A stretch of DNA of 64,000 nt from Synechococcus sp. NB0720_010 (GTDB lineage Bacteria; Cyanobacteriota; Cyanobacteriia; PCC-6307; Cyanobiaceae). The stretch lies in contig NZ_CP090898.1 in NCBI RefSeq assembly GCF_023078835.1, forward strand, positions 1,986,045-2,050,044, given 5' to 3'. The stretch's first letter is position 1. Each line of letters opens with the position of its first letter. A program made the position numbers and the translations under genes. Below are positions 56,850 to 64,000 of the stretch, one piece after another. Under the pieces are notes generated by a model. The model ran no database searches. It was not told where the DNA came from and saw nothing but the letters and a program-made list of their open reading frames with translations.

Positions 56850-57683
56850 ATGGGTCGAAAGCGACGCTTGGATCTGCAGCTGGTGGAGCTGGGTCTGGTC
56901 ACCTCCCGTCAGCAGGCGCAGCAGTTGATCCGTGCCGGCAAGGTCCGCAGCGGTGATCGCATCCTGGATAAGCCTGGACTTGAGGTGCTGCCGGAGCTGG
57001 AGCTGCAGGTGGAGCAGCCCCAACGGTTTGTCTCCCGGGGTGGCGAGAAGCTGATGGCGGCCGTTGAGGCCTTCCCCTTAGGCCTGGATCAGCGCGTCTG
57101 CCTGGATGGTGGGATCTCCACCGGTGGCTTCACCGATTGCCTGCTGCAGCACGGGGCATCCCGGGTCTATGGCGTGGATGTGGGCTACGGACAAACAGCC
57201 TGGAGCCTGCGCACCGACGAGCGCCTGGTGCTGAAGGAGCGCACCAACCTGCGCCACCTGCAGCCGGAGGATCTCTATGGCAGCGATGACCCCTGGCCTG
57301 ATCTGGCCGTGGCGGACGTCTCGTTTATTCGCTTGGCCTTGGTGCTGCCGGCCTTGGGCCGCCTGCTGCATGGCGAGCGCCGCGAGGCGGTGCTGTTGGT
57401 CAAACCTCAGTTTGAGGTAGGAAAAGAGCGGGTCGGGAAGGGGGGAGTGGTGCGAGACCCCCTGGCCCATGCCGATGCCATTGCGGGGGTGATCGCTGCG
57501 GCGGAGCGGGAGGGCTGGCGCGCTTGTGGGGTGGTGGCGTCTCCGATTACCGGGCCCGCTGGCAACCACGAATATCTGCTCTGGTTGCGTTCAGGGGACT
57601 GGAGCGAGCAAGAGAAAACCTCCGAAGTGCCCCCCACAGAGGAACACATTCGGAGGTTGGTGGAGCTGACCTTGGCCAGCTAG
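56850..57683 (+). CDS. tlyA: TlyA family rRNA 2'-O-methyltransferase/hemolysin-like
   Basis: 277 residues from ATG 56850. An N-terminal S4 RNA-binding domain (RLDLQLVELGLVTSRQQAQQLIRAGKV) precedes an RrmJ-like fold with DGGISTGGFTDCLLQHGA and LVKPQFEVGKE. TlyA methylates ribose on 16S and 23S rRNA and affects capreomycin sensitivity in mycobacteria. A GTG at 56832 could also start it. It is convergent with glnB, 1 base apart. Confidence 0.9.
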   Translation: MGRKRRLDLQLVELGLVTSRQQAQQLIRAGKVRSGDRILDKPGLEVLPELELQVEQPQRFVSRGGEKLMAAVEAFPLGLDQRVCLDGGISTGGFTDCLLQHGASRVYGVDVGYGQTAWSLRTDERLVLKERTNLRHLQPEDLYGSDDPWPDLAVADVSFIRLALVLPALGRLLHGERREAVLLVKPQFEVGKERVGKGGVVRDPLAHADAIAGVIAAAEREGWRACGVVASPITGPAGNHEYLLWLRSGDWSEQEKTSEVPPTEEHIRRLVELTLAS

Positions 57684-57684
57684 C

Positions 57685-58026
<342 letters not shown>

Positions 58027-58126
58027 TCAGGGCTGGAGATGGGGGAATTCTCTCAGGAAAATCCGGCGAGGAAAGGTCTTTGCGGACCTTCTGAAGCCAT
58101 TAGGGCGCAGTCTTTCGGCGGGCGAT

Positions 58127-58140
58127 GTGACCGTTGATAC
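58127..58140 (-). promoter_or_regulatory. possible NtcA box upstream of glnB
   Basis: On the reverse strand the sequence reads GTA-N8-CAC, one mismatch from the NtcA consensus GTA-N8-TAC. A TAATGG hexamer lies 24 bases downstream in the glnB direction. glnB is NtcA-controlled in many cyanobacteria, but the match is imperfect and could equally lie by chance in the queF leader. Confidence 0.35.
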
Positions 58141-58195
58141 CGCCTTGGTTGAAGGGCCGCGATGCGTAGCATCCGAAGTCAGGACGAGCGCTTGG

Positions 58196-58600
58196 ATGAC
58201 TGCGACCGCAACAACCCGTACCCCCCTCTACGGAGAGCGCGCCATTGCCGAGGCGGAGCTGATCTGCTTCGACAACCCCCGGCCTGAGCGCCCCTACGAG
58301 GTGTCGATCACCCTGCCGGAATTCACATGCAAGTGCCCGTTCTCGGGTTACCCCGATTTCGCCACCCTGCGCCTGATCTATCAACCCGGTCCCCGGGTGA
58401 TGGAGCTCAAGGCGATCAAGCTCTACGTCAACAGCTACCGCGATCAGTCGATCTCCCATGAGGAGGTGACCAACCGCATCCTCGATGACTTCGTCGCGGC
58501 CTGCGCTCCGGTCTGGATGCAACTGGAGGCCGATTTCAATCCCCGCGGCAATGTCCACACGGTGATTCGGGCCTGCCACGGCACCCGTCAGCCCTGCTGA
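58196..58600 (+). CDS. queF: NADPH-dependent 7-cyano-7-deazaguanine reductase
   Basis: 134 residues, the short unimodular QueF. The active-site Cys (C47) and Asp (D54) lie in [17 protein letters not shown], and the substrate-binding Glu is in [21 protein letters not shown]. It reduces preQ0 to preQ1 for queuosine. The 3' end overlaps the convergent ccs1 gene by 13 bases. I see no convincing preQ1 riboswitch in the 170-base gap upstream. Confidence 0.95.
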   Translation: MTATATTRTPLYGERAIAEAELICFDNPRPERPYEVSITLPEFTCKCPFSGYPDFATLRLIYQPGPRVMELKAIKLYVNSYRDQSISHEEVTNRILDDFVAACAPVWMQLEADFNPRGNVHTVIRACHGTRQPC

Positions 58601-59868
58601 ACCTCCGCGATCAGCAGCGGCAATTCATTGGCCAGGGCTGTCAGGTTGCGGTTGCAGAGACCGGCAACGTGGAGCTTCTGGCCACCGGCCTCGGCGATCG
58701 CCCAGATCTGACGGGTCGCGATCAGGCTGAGGGCACCGCCGGCCAGGGCGATGGCAAATCCGCCATAGACCAAGGGCACCCCGGGGTCCCGTTTGAGCAG
58801 GATGCCGCTGGCTGGGACCACACCGGCCACCCGCAGCGGAATTCCCTCGACCTCAGCGGCGTCCCCCCCGGGGATCAGGGTGGCCAGGATTTCAGCGTCG
58901 GCGGAGTAGGCCGTCACCGGACCTTCCTCACTGGAGAGAGCCAGAAGCACCGGGTTGCTGCCATCGGGCCGGGTGGGAAGGACGATCCCCCAGACCTGTT
59001 CTCCGAGCTGGGGAAAGCTTTGAAGCGGCAGCTCCAGGATTGGGCTCTTCCCGAGTTGAACCTTGATGGCGGAGAGGGCCCAGTCCGCCTGATACAGGGT
59101 CATGCCGCGGTAACGCAGCGGATGGTTGACGCTGATCTCCGCCTGGGAGACCTCTTGGCCTTGGCTCGGGGTCAAGGTCAACTGGGAGCGGAATTGTTCC
59201 GGGCGTCCCGCCGGGTCCCGCTCGACGCCGAAGCGCTCCAAGCTGACGCTGACCTGGGTTTCACCGCGGCTGTTCAGCAGCTCCAACTCGTTGCCAGGGG
59301 CGAGGAACCGCTCCAGACGTTGGCCGCCGAGGGATCCCCAGGCGGCCCCCACCATCAGGACCACCAGGCCGGCGTGAACAAGCAGTGGACCGACCCGTCC
59401 CAGCACGCCTTTGCGGGCCGCTAGGCGGTCCCCTTGGGGTTGGAGTTCCCAGCCACGGCTCTGAAGCAAGGTCTCAAGTCGCGTCAGGCTGGCCTTGGGA
59501 TCGGGAACGGCGATGGTCTCCGCCAGGGTGAGCTTGCTGAGCTGACGGGGGGTTTGGTAGTCGATCCAGCGCAGGGCGGCCTGTAGGGCCGGCCACTGGC
59601 GACGCCAGCTGCAGAGGATCAGGGCGAGCCCAAGCCAGGCCAGCAGGGCGAGGAACCAGCTGCTCGAATACACGTGATCCAGCTGCAGCGAGAGGATCGC
59701 GTCACCATTGAGCAGTCCCAGCCAGGGTTCTGGGTCATAGACGCGGTGGTAGAGCGCGGCGGCTTCCTTCTGCGGCACAAAGGTCCCCAGTCCGCTGGCC
59801 GCGGCGATCAGGATCAACAGGCCAATGGCCACCCGCAGGTCAGAGATCCAGGCGATCAGTCGCTTCAT
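58588..59868 (-). CDS. ccs1: cytochrome c biogenesis protein Ccs1/CcsB (ResB-like)
   Basis: 426 residues. Three helices at the N-terminal side (about 11-30, 70-88, 160-180) and one near the C-terminus flank a large lumenal domain (about 185-380). The start [27 protein letters not shown] and the [19 protein letters not shown] helix are typical of Ccs1/ResB in system II haem delivery. With CcdA it matures cytochromes f and c6. ccdA is the next gene upstream on the same strand. Confidence 0.93.
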   Translation of the reverse strand: MKRLIAWISDLRVAIGLLILIAAASGLGTFVPQKEAAALYHRVYDPEPWLGLLNGDAILSLQLDHVYSSSWFLALLAWLGLALILCSWRRQWPALQAALRWIDYQTPRQLSKLTLAETIAVPDPKASLTRLETLLQSRGWELQPQGDRLAARKGVLGRVGPLLVHAGLVVLMVGAAWGSLGGQRLERFLAPGNELELLNSRGETQVSVSLERFGVERDPAGRPEQFRSQLTLTPSQGQEVSQAEISVNHPLRYRGMTLYQADWALSAIKVQLGKSPILELPLQSFPQLGEQVWGIVLPTRPDGSNPVLLALSSEEGPVTAYSADAEILATLIPGGDAAEVEGIPLRVAGVVPASGILLKRDPGVPLVYGGFAIALAGGALSLIATRQIWAIAEAGGQKLHVAGLCNRNLTALANELPLLIAEVQQG

Positions 59869-59893
59869 CGGTGGGGTGGAAGGAAAGCTGGGG

Positions 59894-60610
59894 TTAGGTC
59901 CAGCGGGCCAGCAGGGTCAGGCAGCCGGTCAGCAGCAGCACGGCCCCGCTGATGGGCGGTACCCATTGCCCGAGGGAGCGCAGGGCCAGGAGTCGGGGAG
60001 CCCAGGCCGCAGCGGTGCCCGCCAGCAGCAGAGGCATCACCTGCCCAGCGGCGAAGGCGGTCAGCAGCAGGGCGCCGGTCAGGGGGGTCCCGGACTGGGC
60101 GATCCAGGCCAGCAGGACCGCCAGCACAGGGGTGGTGCAGGGGGAGGCCGCCAGGCCGAAGGCCAGGCCTGCGGCCAGTGGGGCCAGGGCGGGTGGCACC
60201 CGCTGCCGCCACTGCTCCGGATCGGGCCCCGCCGGCAGCTGCAGGGGCACCAGGCCCAGCAGATTCAGACCCATCACGACCGCCAGCAGGGCCACCAGGG
60301 TCGGCACAACACCAGGAACCTGGCCATAGATGCGGCCTAGAGCGCCGCTGCCCAGGCCCAGGAGAACCAGGGAGCCGACGATGCCGCTGCAAAAACTGAG
60401 GCTGCGGGCCCAGGGACGCTGGCCGCCGCGGTCAAATCCCGCCAGGTAAGCCAGCGTCACAGGCAGCAGCGAGAGGGAGCAGGGGCCCAGGCTGGTGATC
60501 AAACCGCCAGCAAACACCAGCCCCACGGTCAGGGGCCCTGGATGGGCCAGGGAACTGCTCAGCAGCTGCTCACCACTGCGGGCCCAATCCGCTAGGGCCT
60601 GAGCCAGCAT
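59894..60610 (-). CDS. ccdA: thiol-disulfide transporter CcdA
   Basis: 238 residues with six helices. The redox cysteines sit in [10 protein letters not shown] (first helix) and ASPCTTP (fourth helix), the two membrane cysteines of CcdA. It passes reducing power across the thylakoid membrane to keep apocytochrome cysteines reduced for haem attachment. The ATG at 60610 is preferred over a TTG one codon upstream. It ends 26 bases before ccs1 begins. Confidence 0.94.
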   Translation of the reverse strand: MLAQALADWARSGEQLLSSSLAHPGPLTVGLVFAGGLITSLGPCSLSLLPVTLAYLAGFDRGGQRPWARSLSFCSGIVGSLVLLGLGSGALGRIYGQVPGVVPTLVALLAVVMGLNLLGLVPLQLPAGPDPEQWRQRVPPALAPLAAGLAFGLAASPCTTPVLAVLLAWIAQSGTPLTGALLLTAFAAGQVMPLLLAGTAAAWAPRLLALRSLGQWVPPISGAVLLLTGCLTLLARWT

Positions 60611-60633
60611 CAAACGGTACGCAGCGCGAGGGG

Positions 60634-61836
60634 TCAGCCTATCGGCATGCTCTGCCGCTTGGCTTGGATCCGGCGGTTGCGGTGGGGCTTGCCGGGCTCC
60701 AGGCCGGCCCCCTCCAGGGAGCAGCGCAGCAGGAGGCCTGCGGTGAGCAGGCTGGAGAGGAGGGAGTTGCCGCCGTAGCTGATCATCGGCAGCGGTAATC
60801 CCGTGGTGGGCATGGCACCACTGGCCACGGCGATGTTCAAGATCGACTGGCCCACCAGCAGGGTGGTGCAGCCGATGGCCACCAGCCGCTGTTGGTTGCT
60901 TCTGCAGCTCAGGGCAATGCGCAGGCCGACAAAGCCAAAGAGCAGCAGGAAGACCAGCAGCAGCAGGGATCCGACGTAGCCGAACTCCTCAGCGAAGACC
61001 GCGAAGATGAAGTCGGTGGTCTGGATCGGGAGGTACTGCAGCTTCTGTGTGGACAGGCCATAGCCCTCACCCCAGAGACCACCGGAGCCGATGGCCAAGA
61101 GGCTCTGAACCAGCTGATAGCCATCCCCCTGGGCATCTTTCCAAGGGTTGAGGAAGGAGGTGACGCGAATGCGCTGGTATTCGTTGATCGAGATGCTTCC
61201 CACCGCCACGGCCAGGCCAGCGCCGGCGGTGCCGAGCATGGCCCAAAGCGGCAGACCTGACCCCAGTGCCATCAGCCAGAGCAGGATTCCGCAGAGGGAT
61301 GCGGTACTCAGGTTTGGCTGTTTGAGGATCAGTCCGAGGGTCACCACAAAGACCCCGAGCCAGAGCACCTTTTGATCGATGGAAATGCGTCTCCAATGGG
61401 AGAACAGGGCAGCTCCCTGGAGGACGAGAAAGGGCTTGATCAGTTCGGTCGGCTGGATCTGAATCGGCCCGATCACCAGCCAACGGCTGGCGCCATTCAC
61501 TGTGCTGCCGATCACCAGGGTGAGGGCGACGAGAACGCTTCCGGCCAGTAGGGCTGGACCGGCCATGCGCAGCCAGCGCCTGAGGTTGATGCTGATGCCT
61601 GCATAGAGCAGGCCCCAGCTCACCAGCATCCAGATGGCCTGGCGTTTGAGGTAGTAGCTGGCATCCCCCATCTCCCGGGCGGCGACCCACCAACTGGCGG
61701 ATCCCAGGACGGCCAGGCCCAGGAGGCACCAGATCGCGATCATCCCGAGGAGCAAGCGTGCCTCTGCGGGCCAGTGCTCAAACGGCACGGGGAGCCACGG
61801 TCGCTTAGCGGGCAAGGGGGTGCGCAAATCAGACAC
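60634..61836 (-). CDS. ftsW: FtsW/RodA/SpoVE family peptidoglycan polymerase
   Basis: 400 residues with about ten helices. LKQPNLSTASLCGILLW contains the conserved Pro-Asn region, and TTDFIFAVFAEEFGYVGSL and GLPLPMISYGGNSLL are SEDS-family hallmarks. It is a glycan-strand polymerase at the division site; RodA is an alternative, but the IGSTVNGASRWLVIG block and neighbours do not separate the two. The GTG start is about 35 bases from a terminator. Confidence 0.92.
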   Translation of the reverse strand: MSDLRTPLPAKRPWLPVPFEHWPAEARLLLGMIAIWCLLGLAVLGSASWWVAAREMGDASYYLKRQAIWMLVSWGLLYAGISINLRRWLRMAGPALLAGSVLVALTLVIGSTVNGASRWLVIGPIQIQPTELIKPFLVLQGAALFSHWRRISIDQKVLWLGVFVVTLGLILKQPNLSTASLCGILLWLMALGSGLPLWAMLGTAGAGLAVAVGSISINEYQRIRVTSFLNPWKDAQGDGYQLVQSLLAIGSGGLWGEGYGLSTQKLQYLPIQTTDFIFAVFAEEFGYVGSLLLLVFLLLFGFVGLRIALSCRSNQQRLVAIGCTTLLVGQSILNIAVASGAMPTTGLPLPMISYGGNSLLSSLLTAGLLLRCSLEGAGLEPGKPHRNRRIQAKRQSMPIG

Positions 61837-61871
61837 TGACTATCCCGTATTTCTCTGGCGCTTGCCAACAA

Positions 61872-61896
61872 AAAAGCCCGGCAGTGCCGGGCTTTT
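61872..61896 (-). terminator. terminator of the apcABC transcript
   Basis: An 11-bp perfect stem AAAAGCCCGGC/GCCGGGCTTTT with a 3-base loop. On the minus strand it follows apcC by about 25 bases and runs into a T-tract (six A residues on the plus strand). It separates the apc transcript from ftsW. Confidence 0.9.
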
Positions 61897-61920
61897 GAAG
61901 AAGGTTTCGGCCTGAAGGAA

Positions 61921-62121
61921 TCAGTTGCCCAGGTTCACCTGACGGCGACCAGCAACGAGTTCAACTTTCAGGATTTTGCCCCCTTGCTTCATGATCCGCT
62001 GCTGTTCAGCGAACCAGCTTTCATAGGGCACCCACTTGGTGAAGAAGGTGTTCTGCAGCTCGCGCTGGGAACGGGTCTTCTCCGGGCAGGGAATGCAAGC
62101 TGTGATTTTGAAGAGGCGCAT
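61921..62121 (-). CDS. apcC: allophycocyanin core linker, 7.8 kDa
   Basis: 66 residues. MRLFKITACIPCPEKTRSQRELQNTFFTKW is the start of the L_C core linker, normal length. It fits in the phycobilisome core trimer and modulates allophycocyanin absorption. Last gene of the apcA-apcB-apcC operon. Confidence 0.97.
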   Translation of the reverse strand: MRLFKITACIPCPEKTRSQRELQNTFFTKWVPYESWFAEQQRIMKQGGKILKVELVAGRRQVNLGN

Positions 62122-62153
62122 GGATTGATCCGCAGGTTTGCCGAAGGCAGGGA

Positions 62154-62642
62154 TCAGTTACCCAGGCCGGAGCTGATGTAGTCGAAGTACACGCCCATTT
62201 CACGGCCTGCGTCAGGACCCACCAGGGAAGCGGTCACTTCCTTCATGGCCTGGATGGACTGAACGGTGGCGCCGATGGGCACACCCAGGGAGTTGTAGGT
62301 CTCCTTGAGGCCGTTCAGAACGCGCTCGTCGAGGATCGAGGTGTCACCGGCCAGCATGGCGTAGGTGGCGTAGCGCAGGTAGTAGTCGAGGTCGCGGATG
62401 CAGGCTGCATAGCGACGGCAGGTGTACATGTTGCCGCCGGGACGGGTGATGTCCGAGTACAGCAGCGACTTGGCCACAGCTTCCTTGATGATCGCGGAAG
62501 CGTTGGCGCTGATGGTTGCAGCGGCACGAACGCGCAGCTCACCGCTGGCGAAGTACTGCTCCAGGCGCCCCATGGAGGAGCTGTCCAGGTACAGACCCTG
62601 AACGTCGGCCTGGTTGATGACGTTGGTGATTGCGTCTTGCAT
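62154..62642 (-). CDS. apcB: allophycocyanin beta subunit
   Basis: 162 residues. The chromophore cysteine lies in [20 protein letters not shown] (the second cysteine, near residue 82), and the N-terminus [20 protein letters not shown] is conserved. One phycocyanobilin is attached. It pairs with ApcA in core trimers. Confidence 0.99.
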   Translation of the reverse strand: MQDAITNVINQADVQGLYLDSSSMGRLEQYFASGELRVRAAATISANASAIIKEAVAKSLLYSDITRPGGNMYTCRRYAACIRDLDYYLRYATYAMLAGDTSILDERVLNGLKETYNSLGVPIGATVQSIQAMKEVTASLVGPDAGREMGVYFDYISSGLGN

Positions 62643-62683
62643 GGAACCTGTTCGAAGAGGCGGGGATCAGAGAGAGAGCAACC

Positions 62684-63169
62684 TCAGGAGAGGGCGCCGA
62701 CGACGTAGTCGAAGTAGAAGCCAGCCTCTTCGGCATCAGCACCGGTGAGCAGGCCCATGGCGGCGTTCTTCATCTCGCGCACGGCTTCAGCCATGGCTTC
62801 GAGGGGAGTGCCGAGGGAGCGATACATCTCCTTGGCGCCGATGATGCCGATCTCCTCGATCGGGGTGACATCGCCGGCGATGATCCCGTAGGTCACCAGG
62901 CGCAGGTAGTAGTCCATGTCCCGCAGGCAGGAGGCGGTCATCTCTTCGCCATAGGCGTTGCCGCCGGGGGAGATGACGTCGGGACGCTTCTGGAAGAGGG
63001 CGCCGCCAGCGGTCTTGACGATGCGCTCACGGCTCTCGCTCAGGACCTGGGCGACGCGAAGACGGCGCTGACCGCCGCTCACGAAAGCCTTGATCTGGTC
63101 GAGTTCGCCAGGGCTGAGGTAGCGGGCTTCGGCGTCCGCGTTGATGATCGAGTTGGAGACGATGCTCAT
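62684..63169 (-). CDS. apcA: allophycocyanin alpha subunit
   Basis: 161 residues from ATG 63169. [23 protein letters not shown] is the standard start and [18 protein letters not shown] carries the bilin-binding cysteine (near 80). An upstream in-frame extension to 63310 runs into the leader and is not conserved. First gene of apcABC, separate from the upstream apcE terminator. Confidence 0.99.
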   Translation of the reverse strand: MSIVSNSIINADAEARYLSPGELDQIKAFVSGGQRRLRVAQVLSESRERIVKTAGGALFQKRPDVISPGGNAYGEEMTASCLRDMDYYLRLVTYGIIAGDVTPIEEIGIIGAKEMYRSLGTPLEAMAEAVREMKNAAMGLLTGADAEEAGFYFDYVVGALS

Positions 63170-63521
63170 GCAGTTCTGCCTCGAAACAAGCGGTCGCCTG
63201 AACGGTGACCGATATCCGGTGGGTAAGGGGGAGTCTCCAGCCTTGAGCGATGCAGTGACCTGCGTCGACGCGAGCTGAAGGAGCGACAGCTGAGCTGTGC
63301 GCCGAATCATTCTGTGGCAACGCCCCGCGCCGTCCTGAGTCCCGGTAACAGTTCTTCACGGCGATTATTTTTGCTTGAAACCCTTGCCGGCACTGGGTTT
63401 CTCTTGATCGAAGACTACGTTCAGGCTGCGGCGGTTGCTAACAGTCAGATTTGCTTCATGGCTCCACTGAATATTTATCTTTGTCTCAATCTTTTTCGCT
63501 TCATTGTTAAGAATGCCCATT
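63170..63521 (-). promoter_or_regulatory. apcE-apcA intergenic region and apcA leader
   Basis: About 350 bases without a convincing gene. The half near apcA is GC-rich and holds a 7-bp hairpin at 63192-63210 (GGTCGCC with GGTGACC, one G-T pair, loop TGAAC) ending about 23 bases from the ATG. The half near apcE is AT-rich and should contain the apcA promoter, but I cannot fix its -35/-10 boxes. Confidence 0.5.
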
Positions 63522-63546
63522 AAAAAGCCGGCTCGTTAGAGCCGGC
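63522..63546 (-). terminator. terminator of apcE
   Basis: On the minus strand an 8-bp perfect stem GCCGGCTC/GAGCCGGC with a 4-base loop (63527-63546) is followed by a run of five T residues. It lies about 36 bases after the apcE stop codon. Confidence 0.9.
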
Positions 63547-63581
63547 GAGGTGGACAGGGTCTGGATCTGAGGCTGGACTTC

Positions 63582-64000
63582 TCAGCGCCCCACTGGATTG
63601 AGTGCGGCATTGCCGCCATAGAGGGCGGCCGTGCGGTTGACCGTGCTCAGGGGGATCCCGTTGCTGGTGCCCATGCCCTTGAGGTAGGGAACGGTGTCGC
63701 GACCGAAGTTCTCGGCGTAGGCAGGATTGTTCAGAACGCCGTCGATGGCGGTGCGCATGCCCTCAACACAACGGGTGTTGAGGAAGGCGCTCGTTTCATC
63801 GGCCTGCGCTGCCCGACCCAACAGGGCGATATGGGCGGCGGCGGCGGCCTTGAACGGGGCCATCCGGTTCAGTCGGCTGACGAACAGGTCACAGCCTGCA
63901 ACCCGAGCGACAAACTCGGCGACGCACAGGCGACCTTGACGGAGCTGGGATTCGGCATCCCCCAGTTGTTCTGACGCCAGGGGCTGGCGACCGAGCAGCT
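63582..64000 (-). CDS. apcE: phycobilisome core-membrane linker ApcE, C-terminal fragment
   Basis: 139 residues visible; the 5' end is beyond the right edge. The segment LLGRQPLASEQLGDAESQLR followed by QGRLCVAEFVARVAGCDLF is a phycobilisome linker (REP-type) domain. The C-terminus GMGTSNGIPLSTVNRTAALYGGN is what I expect for ApcE. ApcE organises the core cylinders and passes energy to the photosystems. It precedes apcA, the usual cyanobacterial order. Confidence 0.85.
   Translation of the reverse strand, partial: LLGRQPLASEQLGDAESQLRQGRLCVAEFVARVAGCDLFVSRLNRMAPFKAAAAAHIALLGRAAQADETSAFLNTRCVEGMRTAIDGVLNNPAYAENFGRDTVPYLKGMGTSNGIPLSTVNRTAALYGGNAALNPVGR

Noticed and set aside
63314-63523. 69-codon frame on the plus strand between apcA and apcE
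   Set aside because: It lies in the leader and AT-rich promoter region, has no recognisable similarity and no ribosome-binding site, and overlaps the apcE terminator.

Overview
The window is chromosomal DNA from a unicellular cyanobacterium, most likely a GC-rich picocyanobacterium of the Synechococcus/Cyanobium group. Evidence: psbA for the photosystem II D1 protein; the allophycocyanin cluster apcE-apcA-apcB-apcC; beta' split into rpoC1 and rpoC2; a cyanobacterial PII; a CP12-type peptide; a high-light-inducible protein; ycf35; and cytochrome c maturation by Ccs1/CcdA (system II). Genes are tightly packed. Many same-strand neighbours share 4-base (ATGA, GTGA) or 1-base (TGATG) stop/start overlaps, and several convergent pairs overlap at their 3' ends. 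I see no prophage, insertion sequence, integrase or CRISPR array.

Layout. 1-12 kb: a DHA2-type MFS exporter cut by the left edge, a VOC protein coupled to mutS2, an orphan sugar-type ABC ATPase, obgE, a CP12-like peptide, and a minus-strand trio (glutathione transferase, DUF2301 membrane protein, ABC-F ATPase) beside an aspartoacylase-like gene. 12-18 kb: psbA (high-light E130 form) with its own promoter and terminator, an acetoin pair (alsS plus an acetolactate decarboxylase carrying an extra N-terminal ribbon-helix-helix-like segment), rsmE, a yeast-type cytosine deaminase and tRNA-Thr(CGT). 18-25 kb: the operon rimP-nusA-ylxR-infB followed by a membrane protein with an acidic low-complexity tail. 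25-31 kb: a phosphoesterase, an HtrA protease, rpiA, hisD, rpsT and tatD. 31-42 kb: rpoB-rpoC1-rpoC2, then hli and rlmN joined by stop/start overlaps. 42-48 kb: a sodium/solute symporter, a HEAT-repeat protein, DUF2997, ycf35, a 4Fe-4S ferredoxin and an aldo/keto reductase, then rsmG, a J-domain membrane protein and DUF3143. 48-52 kb: the biotin operon bioF-bioK-bioC-bioD, without bioA. 52-61 kb: a Ski2-like helicase, rlmH, purB, tlyA, glnB, queF, ccs1, ccdA and ftsW. 62-64 kb: the phycobilisome core genes, with apcE cut by the right edge.

Most of the window is core housekeeping: transcription, translation, ribosome methylation, light harvesting and cofactor synthesis. The items most worth a second look are: a structured rpoB leader with three hairpins; the Ycf35/ferredoxin/aldo-keto reductase module; the acetolactate decarboxylase with an apparent DNA-binding-type N-terminus; the hli gene inserted between rpoC2 and rlmN; the Fcy1-like cytosine deaminase; and several very short membrane proteins that automated annotation would easily miss. 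I found no clear candidate for a wholly new multi-gene system.
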